Positions 37,024-46,337 of a stretch of DNA of 64,000 nt are shown in pieces. The position numbers and the translations under genes were made by a program. How positions within the stretch are numbered: position 1 is the first letter of the stretch; each line of letters opens with the position of its first letter. The DNA is from Minwuia thermotolerans (GTDB taxonomy: Bacteria; Pseudomonadota; Alphaproteobacteria; Minwuiales; Minwuiaceae): assembly GCA_021604565.1 (NCBI GenBank), contig BQJF01000007.1, positions 22,855-86,854 on the forward strand. The letters run 5' to 3'. Under the pieces are notes generated by a model. It was not told the DNA's origin and did not search any database. It was given only the letters and a program-made list of their open reading frames with translations.

Positions 37024-37622
37024 TTTCCAGCCAGCATGCGTTCCAGAAATTCCAACCGATCCTGGCCCCACAGCATCTGGTCGTCGAAAAAGTAGGTCGG
37101 TGCCCCGAAGACTCCGCGTTCGATGGCTTCCGCCGTTTCGCGCGCCCGAACGGTCTGAGCCTCGCCTGCCGCCATCTTGTCACGAAGTCGTGACGGGTCG
37201 AGTCCGGCTTCGGTCACGATTTCGTCAATGGTCGCGGCGTCGCCGATGTTGCGCTCCTCCACCCACACTGCCCGCATGAACCGCCCGGCGAGGTCCAGCG
37301 AGTCCGCACCGTCCAGACGCGCGGCGATGGTCAGCAGGGCGGCTTCGGTTTCATCAACGGGAAAATGCGCCGGCTCCAGCACCAGCGGCAGGTCCAGCCG
37401 TGCGCGCCAGCGTTTCAGTTCCTGCATCCGGTAGGCACGGCGTGCGGGCGGGCGCTTGCCGAGCGGCAGGCCGCCGGTTTCCCCAAAGACCGCCAGCAGG
37501 TCGACCGGGCAGAACCGGACTTCAACACCAGCCTGACCTGCCATGGCGCGCAGACGGTCATGCCCCATGAAGGTCCAGGGTGACGCCAGTGCGCCAAAGC
37601 AGTCGATCCGTGGTGCCGTCAT
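37020..37622 (-). CDS. 2-hydroxychromene-2-carboxylate isomerase family (DsbA-fold) protein
   Basis: The 200-residue protein has the kappa-class glutathione transferase/HCCA isomerase pattern. It starts RIDCFGALASPWTFMG with the nucleophile-position Ser in SPW, includes KRPPARRAYRMQELKRW and ends GVFGAPTYFFDDQMLWGQDRLEFLE. In naphthalene degraders NahD isomerises hydroxychromene carboxylate with glutathione, but this chromosomal form sits among housekeeping genes and its substrate is unknown. It begins 3 bases after dgt and overlaps the HPt gene. Confidence 0.87.
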   Translation of the reverse strand: MTAPRIDCFGALASPWTFMGHDRLRAMAGQAGVEVRFCPVDLLAVFGETGGLPLGKRPPARRAYRMQELKRWRARLDLPLVLEPAHFPVDETEAALLTIAARLDGADSLDLAGRFMRAVWVEERNIGDAATIDEIVTEAGLDPSRLRDKMAAGEAQTVRARETAEAIERGVFGAPTYFFDDQMLWGQDRLEFLERMLAGK

Positions 37623-37625
37623 ATC

Positions 37626-38915
37626 TCAGTATCCCCCGTTCGAAAATCCGCCGATGCCGCCGGTCCGCGCGCGGACCATGCTGTCGCCCGTGAACTGCTG
37701 CATCGCATAGCTGTCGGTCATTCCCGAGACCCGGTCCGTCACCGCCAGTGCCCGATCATAGGCTGTCAGACCCTGATCCGTCGCCATTGCCGTGCGGTCC
37801 ATCAGGGCCTGTATCACCCGATCCGCACCAAGGTCACGCTCATAGTCACCATCCGAGACGAATACCTTGCGCGCCGTGACGTCCGTGATGTGGGCCAGGG
37901 CGGCGGTTCCCGGCACCTGCTCCAGCAGCGGCGCGCGATACCGGCCATCCAGCATCTGCGGCTCCACCTGCAGGAACACCTCGACCACCTGGCCGATCAG
38001 TTCCCCGATGGCCTTGGCCCGCAGGTAGGCGATGCGGCGGGCCGGTTCGCCGATTTCCTGGTAGCGCCTGTGTGCGCCGCCCACGGCCAGCAGCAGGGCC
38101 TCGGCCTCCTCGAACGGAATCTTGCCGAGCTTGAAGCCGTCCTCCAGGTCGATGATCGTGTAGCAGATGTCATCCGCTGCCTCGACCAGGAACGCCAGCG
38201 GATGGCGCAGCCAGCGCCCGTCGCCATCTGGTTGCAGCCCGGTTTCGCGCGCGACATCGCGGAAGGTGTCGGCCTCCGCCTGCATGACGCCGAACTTCTG
38301 TGCGCCCGCGTCATGTCCGTCGCGTGCACGCGCACCATCGACCAGCCGTGGATACTTGCTGAAGGTGGCGAGCGTGGCCGCCGTCAGGCGCAGGCCACCC
38401 TTGTCACGCCAGTTCTGCAGGCGGGTCAGGATGCGGAATCCCTGGGCATTGCCCTCGAACCGCAGCAGGTCCTGCTGCTGGGCGCGGGTGAGGCCGTGCA
38501 GCATGGCCCTGCCGCGTGGCGCGTCGCGGAACCAGCGCTGGATCAGTTCCTCCCCCCGGTGGCCGAAGGGCGGATTGCCGATGTCATGCGCCAGGCAGGC
38601 GGCGGAGACGATGTGGCCGAACTCGGCGGCACCAAGCTCGGCGGGCAGCCGCCTGCGTCCGGCAATGACCTGACCAATTCCGGCTGCCAGGGAACGCCCG
38701 ACGGAGGCGACCTCCAGCGAATGGGTCAGCCGTGTCCGGATGTAGTCATTGTCAGACAGGGGATGGACCTGGGTCTTGTCCTGCAGACGGCGGAAGGCGG
38801 AGCAGAAGACGATCCGGTCGAAATCCTTCTGGAACGGGCTGCGCGCGACGTCATAGGGCTCCGGTGCCACGTCCACCAGCCTGCGCGCCGACAGCAATCG
38901 TCGCCAGTCCATCAT
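37626..38915 (-). CDS. dgt: Deoxyguanosinetriphosphate triphosphohydrolase-like protein
   Basis: This HD-domain enzyme removes triphosphate from dNTPs, tuning nucleotide pools. The 429-residue product has FCSAFRRLQDKTQV, TRLTHSLEVASVGRSL and the metal-binding CLAHDIGNPPFGHRGEE. The tandem ATG codons at 38915 and 38912 fit the family start (MDWRRLLS), and the murJ stop lies within them. An upstream open frame in the same phase is a shadow of murJ. Exact nucleotide preference of the alphaproteobacterial subgroup is not clear. Confidence 0.93.
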   Translation of the reverse strand: MMDWRRLLSARRLVDVAPEPYDVARSPFQKDFDRIVFCSAFRRLQDKTQVHPLSDNDYIRTRLTHSLEVASVGRSLAAGIGQVIAGRRRLPAELGAAEFGHIVSAACLAHDIGNPPFGHRGEELIQRWFRDAPRGRAMLHGLTRAQQQDLLRFEGNAQGFRILTRLQNWRDKGGLRLTAATLATFSKYPRLVDGARARDGHDAGAQKFGVMQAEADTFRDVARETGLQPDGDGRWLRHPLAFLVEAADDICYTIIDLEDGFKLGKIPFEEAEALLLAVGGAHRRYQEIGEPARRIAYLRAKAIGELIGQVVEVFLQVEPQMLDGRYRAPLLEQVPGTAALAHITDVTARKVFVSDGDYERDLGADRVIQALMDRTAMATDQGLTAYDRALAVTDRVSGMTDSYAMQQFTGDSMVRARTGGIGGFSNGGY

Positions 38916-40516
38916 GTGCCGGTTTCCCGTCCACGCATCAGCGCGCGCAGGTCCCGCAGCCGCGTCAGCCCGGTGATCTGGGCCAGGATGGCATAGGTGA
39001 GCAGCCCCATGACGACCAGAATCCCAAGTCCGGTCGCGCGCATCAGTTCGCCCTGACCGGCGAGTGGCGTCAGCGCCAGCGCGGCGGCGATCAGCACACC
39101 GGCCATGATGGCGCTGGCAAGCACGGCCTTCAGGGTCGCGGAACGCAGCCGGGCGTCGGCCTTCAGCCAGCCCCGGCGATGCAGCAGCCAGATCGAGAGG
39201 CCCGCGTTCAGCCACGACGAGATCGCGGTCGCGAGGGCCAGACCCACCTGTTGCAGCGGTCCCATGAGGGCCAGATTGAGAGCGAGGTTCACCATGACCG
39301 CGACAATGGCGACCTTCAGTGGCGTCATTGTGTCGGACCGGGCGAAGAAGGCGGGACCAAGCACCTTGACCATGACATAGGCGGGCAGACCCACAGCATA
39401 GGCCGCCAGTGTCATGGCGGTCGCGTCCGTGTCGGCGGCGGTGAAGGCCCCACGCTCGAACAGTCCGGCCACCAGCTCCCCTGGGATGGCCAGGCAGGCG
39501 GCCATGGCAGGCAGCGACAGCAGCAGGCCGAGTTCCAGCGCGCGGTTGAGGCTCTGTCGCGCCGCATCGTCCTCCCCTGCCGCCGCCTGTCGCGACAGCA
39601 GCGGCAGCAGGGCCGTCCCCACCGCGACGCCGACGACGCCGATGGGCAACTGGCTGATCCGGTCGGCATAGAACAGGTAGGAGATCGCGCCTTCCTGCAG
39701 GAAGGAGGCGAGGATGATGTCCACGACCAGATTGACCTGCACCACGCCCGCGCCGAGGGCAGCGGGGCCCATGATCATCAGTACCCGCTTCACCGCCGGA
39801 GTAAGGCGGGGGCGCGGCAGGTAGAGCGGCAGTCCGGCGCGGCGCAGTGCGAACAGCAGCCAGACAAACTGCACGACACCGGCCACGAAGACGCCGATGG
39901 CCAGCGCGTGACCGGCGGTCGGCACTTCGCCGACCAGCAACAGCAGCGCGGCGATGAGGCAGAGGTTCAGCAGGATCGGCGTCGCCGCAGCAGCGGCGAA
40001 GCGCCCGATCCCGTTCAGCACCCCGGCCATCAGGGAGACCAGGCTGATGAACAGCAGATAGGGGAAGGTGATGCGGGTCAGTTCGACAGCCAGGTCGAAT
40101 GTCGCCGGGTCGTCCCTGAATCCGGGGGCCAGCCCCAGCATCAGCACCGGCATCGCGATCTGCGCCAGTGCCACGAACAGCAGCAGCACGGCAAGCAGAA
40201 CAGCCAGCGTATCCTCCGCAAAGCCGTGCGCGGCGTCCCGGCCTTCCCGCTTCAGGTGGGCGGAGAAACGGGGTACGAAGGCGGCATTGAACGCGCCTTC
40301 CGCGAACAGGCGGCGAAAGAAGTTCGGCAGCTTGAAGGCAACGAAGAAGGCATCCGCCACCGGTCCGGCACCCAGCAGCGCGGCGATCAGGATATCGCGG
40401 GTGAAACCGGTCAGACGGCTGATCAGGGTAAAGCCGCCCACGGTCATGGCGGCCCTCAGCAGGCCACCCTGTTCCCGCGCCGGCGATTGTGGTGCATCAG
40501 CCATGAGCGTGGTCAT
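38912..40516 (-). CDS. murJ: Lipid II flippase MurJ
   Basis: MurJ moves lipid II across the inner membrane for peptidoglycan synthesis. The 534-residue protein is hydrophobic throughout, with about 14 expected transmembrane helices. It has the MOP-family pieces SRLTGFTRDILIAALLG, FVAFKLPNFFRRLFAEGAF and QINLVVD-like VVQVNLVVDI. The start may be the ATG at 40516 or the one at 40504. Its stop overlaps the dgt start, making a murJ-dgt-isomerase-HPt operon. Confidence 0.95.
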   Translation of the reverse strand: MTTLMADAPQSPAREQGGLLRAAMTVGGFTLISRLTGFTRDILIAALLGAGPVADAFFVAFKLPNFFRRLFAEGAFNAAFVPRFSAHLKREGRDAAHGFAEDTLAVLLAVLLLFVALAQIAMPVLMLGLAPGFRDDPATFDLAVELTRITFPYLLFISLVSLMAGVLNGIGRFAAAAATPILLNLCLIAALLLLVGEVPTAGHALAIGVFVAGVVQFVWLLFALRRAGLPLYLPRPRLTPAVKRVLMIMGPAALGAGVVQVNLVVDIILASFLQEGAISYLFYADRISQLPIGVVGVAVGTALLPLLSRQAAAGEDDAARQSLNRALELGLLLSLPAMAACLAIPGELVAGLFERGAFTAADTDATAMTLAAYAVGLPAYVMVKVLGPAFFARSDTMTPLKVAIVAVMVNLALNLALMGPLQQVGLALATAISSWLNAGLSIWLLHRRGWLKADARLRSATLKAVLASAIMAGVLIAAALALTPLAGQGELMRATGLGILVVMGLLTYAILAQITGLTRLRDLRALMRGRETGT

Positions 40517-40592
40517 AGATCAAATTGGTCCGCAACGGAATCCAACTATCGGGATCAAGGGTTTGTTCAGATTTCTTCGTCAGGCTTGTCGA

Positions 40593-42071
40593 ATGGCGCT
40601 CTCCCTTCTCCATAACCCCCGGAACAGGCATGACTACGTATCCGACAGGCACGACTGGATGGTTCGTCTGGTGCCGCGGCGGATCCTGGTGGCAGTCTCC
40701 GCATTGCTGTTCACCTGCATCGCGTTCACGGTCGCTACCGGCACGATCTGGGACCGGCATACCGATATGGAGCGGATCACGACCCCTGTATTCTGCGTCA
40801 TTTTCCTGATCATCCTGCTGGCCAGCATCCGACTGCCCGATCAGCACCTCCATCTCGTCACGACCGCACTGAAGGTCGCAGGTGGTGCCATTCTGCTTGC
40901 CGGGATCGTTGATGGTCTGGCTCTCTTCGACCCGACGGCAGAGGAAGCAGAGAACCATCTGATATTCTATGTCTGCTGGTTGCCGGTCTATCACGCAGCC
41001 ATCTTCTATGTCTCGACGCGCGAGAGAGCCTTGCGATGGAGCCTTCGCTTCCTCGCGATCTTCACACTGACTGTCTTGGTCCTGTCGTACGTCGGCCCCC
41101 TGCCACTGCACCATGACAATGTGGTCATCCTCTATTTCGCACTGTTTCCGCAGCTTGCTGGCATCCTGATCGTGCATTTCATTTCTGTCTTCCGGGAGGA
41201 TCTCGCGACGGAGCGGACCCGAATCCGCGTCCTGCAGGACACCGCTTCCGCCCTGCAGCAGGAATCAGAGAACGCGGAAAGGGCGCGGCAGCAGGCCGAG
41301 GCGTCAGACCGTGCGAAGTCGATCTTCCTTGCCAACATGGGGCATGAGCTGAGAACCCCGCTGAACGCGATCCTCGGTTTCTCGCAGATGATGGAGTCCG
41401 GTGTGCGGGGGCCTCTCAACGAGACCTATCAGGCCTATTCAGGAGACATCAGGACCAGTGCCGAACATCTGCTGTCACAGATCAACAGCATCCTGGAAGT
41501 TTCCCGCATCGATCTCGGCGCGGACACCATGCGGGAAGAAGCTGTCGACGTGAACCAGCTCATCGTCAGTTGCATCCGGCTCGTGCAGCAGCGCGCTGTC
41601 GAGAACGAAGTCAGCATCGAATGGGACGCGGGCAGCGCCCCGCTGGCCGTCCGGGCTGATGCCGACAAGCTGAAACAGGTAATCACCAACATCCTCGCCA
41701 ACGCGGTGAAGTTCAATCACCCGGGCGGAACCGTTTCGATCGCGGCCGAGGTCGAAGCTGAAGGCGGCATCATCATTCAGGTCAGGGACACCGGAATCGG
41801 GATGACAGAGGCTGAGACAGTCGAGGCGCTGGAGTTGTTTCATCAGTCCGACAATGGCTTCATCCGCCGCTACGAAGGGGTCGGGCTGGGGCTGTCCATC
41901 GCGCGGTCGCTGGTCGAACTGCATGACGGCTCCATCGCCATCGAAAGCACGCCGGGCGACGGAACGACCGTGAAGATCACATTGCCCTCCTCTCGGCATA
42001 TCGGCGGCACGACGGATGATTCCGGTGTGACCGATACCGCGGCACCGACCATCTGCGCGAAGACGGGTTGA
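40593..42071 (+). CDS. Membrane sensor histidine kinase
   Basis: This is an orphan kinase of about 492 residues. Six hydrophobic segments lie between residues 25 and 200, forming a membrane sensor without a clear periplasmic domain. A coiled-coil (ESENAERARQQAEASDRAKS) leads to a normal phospho-acceptor box GHELRTPLNAI with His251. The ATPase part has NILANAVKFN, DTGIGMTEAE and GVGLGLSIARS. No response regulator is adjacent. Start choice is uncertain: 40593 has no clear ribosome site and the ATG at 40659 is an alternative. It is divergent from murJ. Confidence 0.85.
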   Translation: MALSLLHNPRNRHDYVSDRHDWMVRLVPRRILVAVSALLFTCIAFTVATGTIWDRHTDMERITTPVFCVIFLIILLASIRLPDQHLHLVTTALKVAGGAILLAGIVDGLALFDPTAEEAENHLIFYVCWLPVYHAAIFYVSTRERALRWSLRFLAIFTLTVLVLSYVGPLPLHHDNVVILYFALFPQLAGILIVHFISVFREDLATERTRIRVLQDTASALQQESENAERARQQAEASDRAKSIFLANMGHELRTPLNAILGFSQMMESGVRGPLNETYQAYSGDIRTSAEHLLSQINSILEVSRIDLGADTMREEAVDVNQLIVSCIRLVQQRAVENEVSIEWDAGSAPLAVRADADKLKQVITNILANAVKFNHPGGTVSIAAEVEAEGGIIIQVRDTGIGMTEAETVEALELFHQSDNGFIRRYEGVGLGLSIARSLVELHDGSIAIESTPGDGTTVKITLPSSRHIGGTTDDSGVTDTAAPTICAKTG

Positions 42072-42092
42072 GTCCGTGATCAGCGTCCTGCC

Positions 42093-43172
42093 TCAGCGCT
42101 GATCGAAATCCAGCACGACCGTGTCGGTGACCGGTGTCGCCTGGCAGGACAGCACGAAACCGGCGGCGATCTCGTCATCGTCCAGGGCGTAGGTCTTGTC
42201 CATGGTGACCTCCCCCTCAACCAACCTGCAGCGGCAGGTGCAGCACATGCCGCCCTTGCAGGCAAAGGGCAGGTCGGCGCGGTTGTCCAGGGCGGCGTCC
42301 AGGATCGCGGTGCCATCGTCCACCATGTCGAAGTTGATCCGGTGGCCGTCGATGATCACACCGATATGGCGCACGGGCAGTTCCTCGCCGGGCTTCGCCA
42401 CCCGTTTGGGCTTCGGGTTGCCATCGCTGGCCGGGGTGAACAGTTCGAAGCGGATACGGTCGGGGGTCACGCCATGCGCCTTCAGCGCGGTGGAGACATT
42501 GCCGATCATCTCCTCCGGCCCGCAGAGCCACCAGGCGTCCGTCGCCGCCACATCGATCAGCCCGCCCAGCAGGGCCTCCGCCTTCTCCGTGTCGATCCGG
42601 CCCGAGAGCAGCGGCACGTCCATGGTCTCCCGCGACAGCACATGCATCAGGGTCAGGCGGGTCGGAAAACGGTTCTTCAGATCCTCCAGTTCCTCCCGGA
42701 AGATCACCGACTGCGTGGTGCGGTTGCCATAGACCAGGGTCATCTCCGACTTCGGCTCGCCCGTCAGCACCGCCTTGACGATGGACAGGATCGGCGTGAT
42801 CCCCGATCCGGCGGCGAAGGCGACATAGCTGCCTGCGCGGTCCGGGTCGGCATCGAAGGTGAAGCGCCCGTCCGGTGTCATCACCTGCACCGGGTCACCC
42901 GCCGTGATGCCTTCATTGGCGAAGCTGGAGAACAGCCCGCCCTCCACCTTCCGGATCGCCACCCGCAGGTCATTGTCCGCCGGGCCGGAGCAGATGGAGT
43001 AGGAGCGGCGAATGTCGCGCCCGTCCACGGTCGCGCGCAGCGTCAGATACTGGCCCGGCACGAAGCGATAGTCCTCGCGCAGGTCATCCGGCACCTGAAA
43101 GGCGATGGAGACGGCGTCATCCGTCTCGCGGCGGACCTCGGCGACATTCAGGGTGTGGAATTTCGGTGCCAT
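42093..43172 (-). CDS. paaE: Phenylacetyl-CoA epoxidase reductase subunit PaaE
   Basis: PaaE passes electrons from NADPH to the PaaAC oxygenase. The 359-residue protein has a flavin-binding RRSYSICSGP, an NAD(P)-binding GSGITPILSIVKAVL, and a C-terminal plant-type ferredoxin domain with CKGGMCCTCRC and a later Cys. It is the last gene of the paaABCDE operon, 12 bases after paaD. It converges on the histidine kinase gene with a 21-base gap. Confidence 0.95.
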   Translation of the reverse strand: MAPKFHTLNVAEVRRETDDAVSIAFQVPDDLREDYRFVPGQYLTLRATVDGRDIRRSYSICSGPADNDLRVAIRKVEGGLFSSFANEGITAGDPVQVMTPDGRFTFDADPDRAGSYVAFAAGSGITPILSIVKAVLTGEPKSEMTLVYGNRTTQSVIFREELEDLKNRFPTRLTLMHVLSRETMDVPLLSGRIDTEKAEALLGGLIDVAATDAWWLCGPEEMIGNVSTALKAHGVTPDRIRFELFTPASDGNPKPKRVAKPGEELPVRHIGVIIDGHRINFDMVDDGTAILDAALDNRADLPFACKGGMCCTCRCRLVEGEVTMDKTYALDDDEIAAGFVLSCQATPVTDTVVLDFDQR

Positions 43173-43184
43173 TCCGGGTCTCCG

Positions 43185-43781
43185 TCAGATGCACTTGAAG
43201 TAGTCAAAGGGTTCCTGGCAGGCGTTGCAGCGCCACAGTGCCTTGCAGGCGGTAGCACCGAAGGCACTGGTCATGACCGTGTCGGCAGAACCGCAGTGGG
43301 GGCAGGCCACGTCCGGCAGGGTGCCGGTCAGGTGCCGCTTGTCAGTGGCGCGGTGCGCCGGGGGGGCAATGCCCGCCGCAGCCATCTTCCGCCGTCCCTC
43401 CGCCGTGATGTCATCGGATGACCAGGGCGGACTGAGCACCAGATCCACCGTCACGCTGGCAAAGCCGGTCGCGGTCAGTTGCTCCCGGATCATCATCTGC
43501 ATCAGGTCGGTGGCGGGGCATCCGGTATAGGTCGGCGACATGCGCACTGTCACCGCGTCGCCCGTCACTTCGACCCCGCGAATGACGCCCAGGTCGGGCA
43601 GCATGACGCTGGGGATTTCCGGATCGGGGACGGTTGCCAGCACGGCGCGGGCGCGTTCCTCCGTCAGGGGACCGGGCGCATTGCGGGCCTGCATCGGCGC
43701 ACCGGCAAAGCCCGCGAAGATCTCGTCGGGCAGGGCGGCACCACTGGGCTTCGGGCGCGGGACAGGTGTGCGGGGCGACAT
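43185..43781 (-). CDS. paaD: Phenylacetyl-CoA epoxidase maturation protein PaaD
   Basis: PaaD is a DUF59/MIP18-type factor needed for iron-cluster assembly of the epoxidase system. The 198-residue product is longer than the minimal family. Its MIP18 core has PDPEIPSVMLPDLGVI and SPTYTGCPAT. The C-terminal segment has two zinc- or iron-binding pairs, CPHCGS and CNACQEPFDYFKC. It lies between paaC (9-base gap) and paaE. Confidence 0.93.
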   Translation of the reverse strand: MSPRTPVPRPKPSGAALPDEIFAGFAGAPMQARNAPGPLTEERARAVLATVPDPEIPSVMLPDLGVIRGVEVTGDAVTVRMSPTYTGCPATDLMQMMIREQLTATGFASVTVDLVLSPPWSSDDITAEGRRKMAAAGIAPPAHRATDKRHLTGTLPDVACPHCGSADTVMTSAFGATACKALWRCNACQEPFDYFKCI

Positions 43782-43790
43782 GGGCGGTGC

Positions 43791-44564
43791 CTACCAGTTC
43801 AGGCCGGGAAACTGGCGCTGTGTCGACTGCATTTCGGCCAGCAGATAGCCCAGATGTTCGGTATGGCGTCCCTCGTGCCGTCCCCCCAGCACCGACCAGG
43901 TCGCTGTGGGCCAGTCCAGCGTCGCCTCGGCCAGGACCGCCTCCACATCCGCCATCCAGGGGTCACGGAGGCTCTCCAGATCGGGGCCGATACCGACCTC
44001 GGCCATCTGGCGGTCCACGTCATCCATGTGGAAGAACTCGGCGGTGAAACCCATAAGCTGCTCGAAGGCGGCGACGATGCGGGTGCGGCTTTCCTCCGTC
44101 CCGTCACCCATGCGGATGACCCAACCGGAGGAATGGCGGCGGTGATAGGTGATCTCCTTCACCGCCTTGGCCGCAATCTCCGCGATGCGCGCATCCGTCG
44201 AGCGTTCCAGCGCGCGGAACAGCAGCAGGTTCCAGGCGTCGAACAGGAACTGGCGCGCCATGGTCTTGGCATAGTCGCCGTTCGGCTGTTCCACCAGCAG
44301 CAGGTTGTTGAAGTCCCGTTCGGGCCGCAGGAAGGCCAGGTCATCCTCGGTCCGGCCCTTGCCCTCCACCTCGCCCGCATACTGATAGAACAGGCGGGCC
44401 TGCCCGATCAGGTCCAGCGCGACGTTGGTCAGCGCAATGTCCTCTTCCATGATCGGCCCGTGGCCGCACCATTCCCCCAGCCGATGGCAGAGGATGTGGC
44501 TGGTATCGCCCAGCCGCAGCAGATAGCGGAACAGGGCGTCATTGTGATCGGCAGATGCGTTCAT
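43791..44564 (-). CDS. paaC: Phenylacetyl-CoA epoxidase structural subunit PaaC
   Basis: PaaC is the non-catalytic ferritin-like partner of PaaA. The 257-residue product starts MNASADHNDALFRYLLRLGD at 44564, includes ALDLIGQARLFYQYAGEVEG and ends with a PTATWSVLGGRHEGRHTEHL segment. The open frame continues upstream only through a long hairpin element, so the shorter start is preferred. The catalytic diiron site is in PaaA, and PaaC lacks the full ligand set as expected. Confidence 0.94.
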   Translation of the reverse strand: MNASADHNDALFRYLLRLGDTSHILCHRLGEWCGHGPIMEEDIALTNVALDLIGQARLFYQYAGEVEGKGRTEDDLAFLRPERDFNNLLLVEQPNGDYAKTMARQFLFDAWNLLLFRALERSTDARIAEIAAKAVKEITYHRRHSSGWVIRMGDGTEESRTRIVAAFEQLMGFTAEFFHMDDVDRQMAEVGIGPDLESLRDPWMADVEAVLAEATLDWPTATWSVLGGRHEGRHTEHLGYLLAEMQSTQRQFPGLNW

Positions 44565-44584
44565 CGGCGTGGCCTTTTTTTGCC

Positions 44585-44672
44585 GCCTGTTCCATCCCTC
44601 TCCCCCCTCCCGGCCACCCATTTCAGGATACTTGCGTGGGTGGCCGGGAGGGGGGAGAGGGATGGAACAGGC
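44585..44672. repeat. Perfect 36-bp hairpin element, copy 1 (paaB-paaC gap)
   Basis: Arms 44585-44620 and 44637-44672 are exact reverse complements over 36 bases, enclosing the 16-base loop TTTCAGGATACTTGCG. It fills most of the 129-base gap between paaB and paaC. The loop and inner stem recur at 45010 and 59741. Confidence 0.95.
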
Positions 44673-44693
44673 CATCAGACAGTCTCCGAAGCG

Positions 44694-44984
44694 TCAGATG
44701 TTCGTCACTTCCTCGGGGATCGTGTAGAAGGTCGGGTGGCGATAGACCTTGCTCGCCGCCGGGTCGAACAGGCTGTCCTTGTCGGCAGGTTCGGACGCCG
44801 TGATCCGGGCAGACGGCACCACCCAGATCGATACCCCTTCGGAGCGGCGGGTATAGAGATCGCGCGCGTTCTGGATCGCCAGTTCCGCATCCGGTGCATG
44901 CAGGCTTCCGGCGTGCTTGTGGTGCAGGCCGTCACGGCTGCGGATGAAGACTTCCCACAGTGGCCATTCCTTGCGTGTCGTCAT
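44694..44984 (-). CDS. paaB: Phenylacetyl-CoA epoxidase subunit PaaB
   Basis: PaaB is a small bridging subunit of the PaaABCE complex. The 96-residue product shows the family start KEWPLWEVFIRSRDGLHHKHAGSLHAPD (given here by positions 5-32) and a central NARDLYTRR. It is flanked on both sides by copies of a long hairpin element, so it is the only paa gene separated from its neighbours by more than about 15 bases. A ribosome site AGAGGA precedes the start. Confidence 0.94.
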   Translation of the reverse strand: MTTRKEWPLWEVFIRSRDGLHHKHAGSLHAPDAELAIQNARDLYTRRSEGVSIWVVPSARITASEPADKDSLFDPAASKVYRHPTFYTIPEEVTNI

Positions 44985-45009
44985 GTCGGTGTGGTCCTCT
45001 CTCGGTGGC

Positions 45010-45090
45010 CTGTTCCATCCCTCTCCCCCTCCCGGCCACCCATTCAGGATACTTGCGTGGGGGGTCGGGAGGGGGAGAGGGATGGAACAG
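45010..45090. repeat. 33-bp hairpin element, copy 2 (paaA-paaB gap)
   Basis: Arms 45010-45042 and 45058-45090 pair with two mismatches around the 15-base loop TTCAGGATACTTGCG. It is nearly identical to copy 1 at the other side of paaB. Confidence 0.93.
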
Positions 45091-45112
45091 TCAGACGTCA
45101 GATTCTCTTCTC

Positions 45113-46090
45113 TCAGGCGGCAGACTTCGCGGCGCGTTTCTTCTCGGCGTGGGCCAGCGCGGCTTCGCGCACCCAGGCACCGTCCTCATGTGCGGAGCGA
45201 CGGGCATCCAGGCGGTCGCGGTTGCACAGGCCGTCGCCCTTCACCACGCGCCAGAACTCGTCCCAGTCGATGGGGCCGAAGTCGTAGTGGCCGGTTTCCC
45301 CGTTCCACTTCAGGTCCGGGTCGGGCACGGTCAGCCCCAGATAGTCGGCCTGCGGAATGGTCATGTCGACGAAGCGCTGGCGCAGGTCGTCGTTGGACTG
45401 GCGCTTCACCTTCCACTTGAAGGCGATCTCCGAATTCGGCGAGTCGGCGTCGTGCGGGCCGAACATCATCAGCGCCGGCCACCACCAGCGGTTCAGCGCA
45501 TCCTGCGCCATCGCCTTCTGCTCCGGCGCGCCATGCGCCAGCGTGGTGATGATCTCGAAGCCCTGGCGCTGGTGAAAGCTCTCTTCCTTGCAGATTCGCA
45601 CCATGGCCCGGGCATAGGGGCCATAGGAAGTGCGGCAGAGCGCCACCTGATTGACGATGGCCGCCCCGTCCACCAGCCAGCCGATGGTGCCGATGTCGGC
45701 CCAGGTCAGCGTCGGGTAGTTGAAGATGGAGGAATACTTGGCCTTGCCGGAATGCAGGTCCTCCAGCATCTGGTCGCGGCTGGTGCCGAGCGTTTCGGCG
45801 GCGCTGTAGAGGTAGGCGGCATGACCGGCCTCGTCCTGGATCTTGGCCAGCAGCGCGGCCTTGCGGCGCAGCGTCGGGGCACGCGTGATCCAGTTCCCCT
45901 CCGGCAGCATCCCGACATATTCGGAATGCGCATGCTGGGAGATCTGGCGGACCATGAACTTCCGGTACTTCTCCGGCATCCAGTCGCGCGGCTCGACCCG
46001 CGTCTCCGCATCCACCCGCGCCTGGAAAGTGGCCTCCAGGGCCGCCTCGTCCACTGCCGTCACCAGTTCCGGTTTCTCGACCTCTGCCAT
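45113..46090 (-). CDS. paaA: Phenylacetyl-CoA epoxidase catalytic subunit PaaA
   Basis: PaaA holds the diiron centre that epoxidises the ring of phenylacetyl-CoA in aerobic phenylacetate breakdown. The 325-residue product has the carboxylate/His ligands in [17 protein letters not shown] and [15 protein letters not shown], and the early [20 protein letters not shown]. The start at 46090 has GGAGGG at good distance. It is the first gene of the operon. No paaK, paaG, paaZ or regulator is in the window, so the rest of the pathway lies elsewhere. Confidence 0.96.
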   Translation of the reverse strand: MAEVEKPELVTAVDEAALEATFQARVDAETRVEPRDWMPEKYRKFMVRQISQHAHSEYVGMLPEGNWITRAPTLRRKAALLAKIQDEAGHAAYLYSAAETLGTSRDQMLEDLHSGKAKYSSIFNYPTLTWADIGTIGWLVDGAAIVNQVALCRTSYGPYARAMVRICKEESFHQRQGFEIITTLAHGAPEQKAMAQDALNRWWWPALMMFGPHDADSPNSEIAFKWKVKRQSNDDLRQRFVDMTIPQADYLGLTVPDPDLKWNGETGHYDFGPIDWDEFWRVVKGDGLCNRDRLDARRSAHEDGAWVREAALAHAEKKRAAKSAA

Positions 46091-46146
46091 GTCGCGCACC
46101 CTCCGCATCGGGGTTCAGGCCTTGCCCGGCCTGTTCTCCAGATATG

Positions 46147-46184
46147 ATACACAAAATGCCGAAACAATAAATGATTTTGTATCG
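46147..46184 (-). promoter_or_regulatory. Inverted repeat upstream of paaA, candidate operator
   Basis: GATACACAAAAT at 46147-46158 and ATTTTGTATC at 46175-46184 form an imperfect inverted repeat in an AT-rich patch 57 bases before paaA. A TATCAT-like -10 on the minus strand overlaps it. It is a plausible site for the phenylacetyl-CoA-responsive repressor. Confidence 0.45.
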
Positions 46185-46219
46185 CTTTGAATTCCGGGCG
46201 CCAAAGCGCGCACAAATGG

Positions 46220-46248
46220 TTGACCCGAACCCGGTCGCGGGCTATGAC
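46220..46248 (+). promoter_or_regulatory. Sigma-70 promoter of tRNA-Thr
   Basis: TTGACC at 46220-46225 and TATGAC at 46243-46248 are 17 bases apart, 15 bases before the tRNA. This is a close match to consensus. Confidence 0.7.
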
Positions 46249-46262
46249 GCGCGGCCTGCCAT

Positions 46263-46337
<75 letters not shown>

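Noticed and set aside
38732..40615. Open frame antisense to murJ
   Set aside because: Low-complexity Gln/Gly/His-rich translation; murJ is well supported.
43479..45287. Open frame antisense to paaD, paaC and paaB
   Set aside because: It reads across both hairpin elements and three identified genes.
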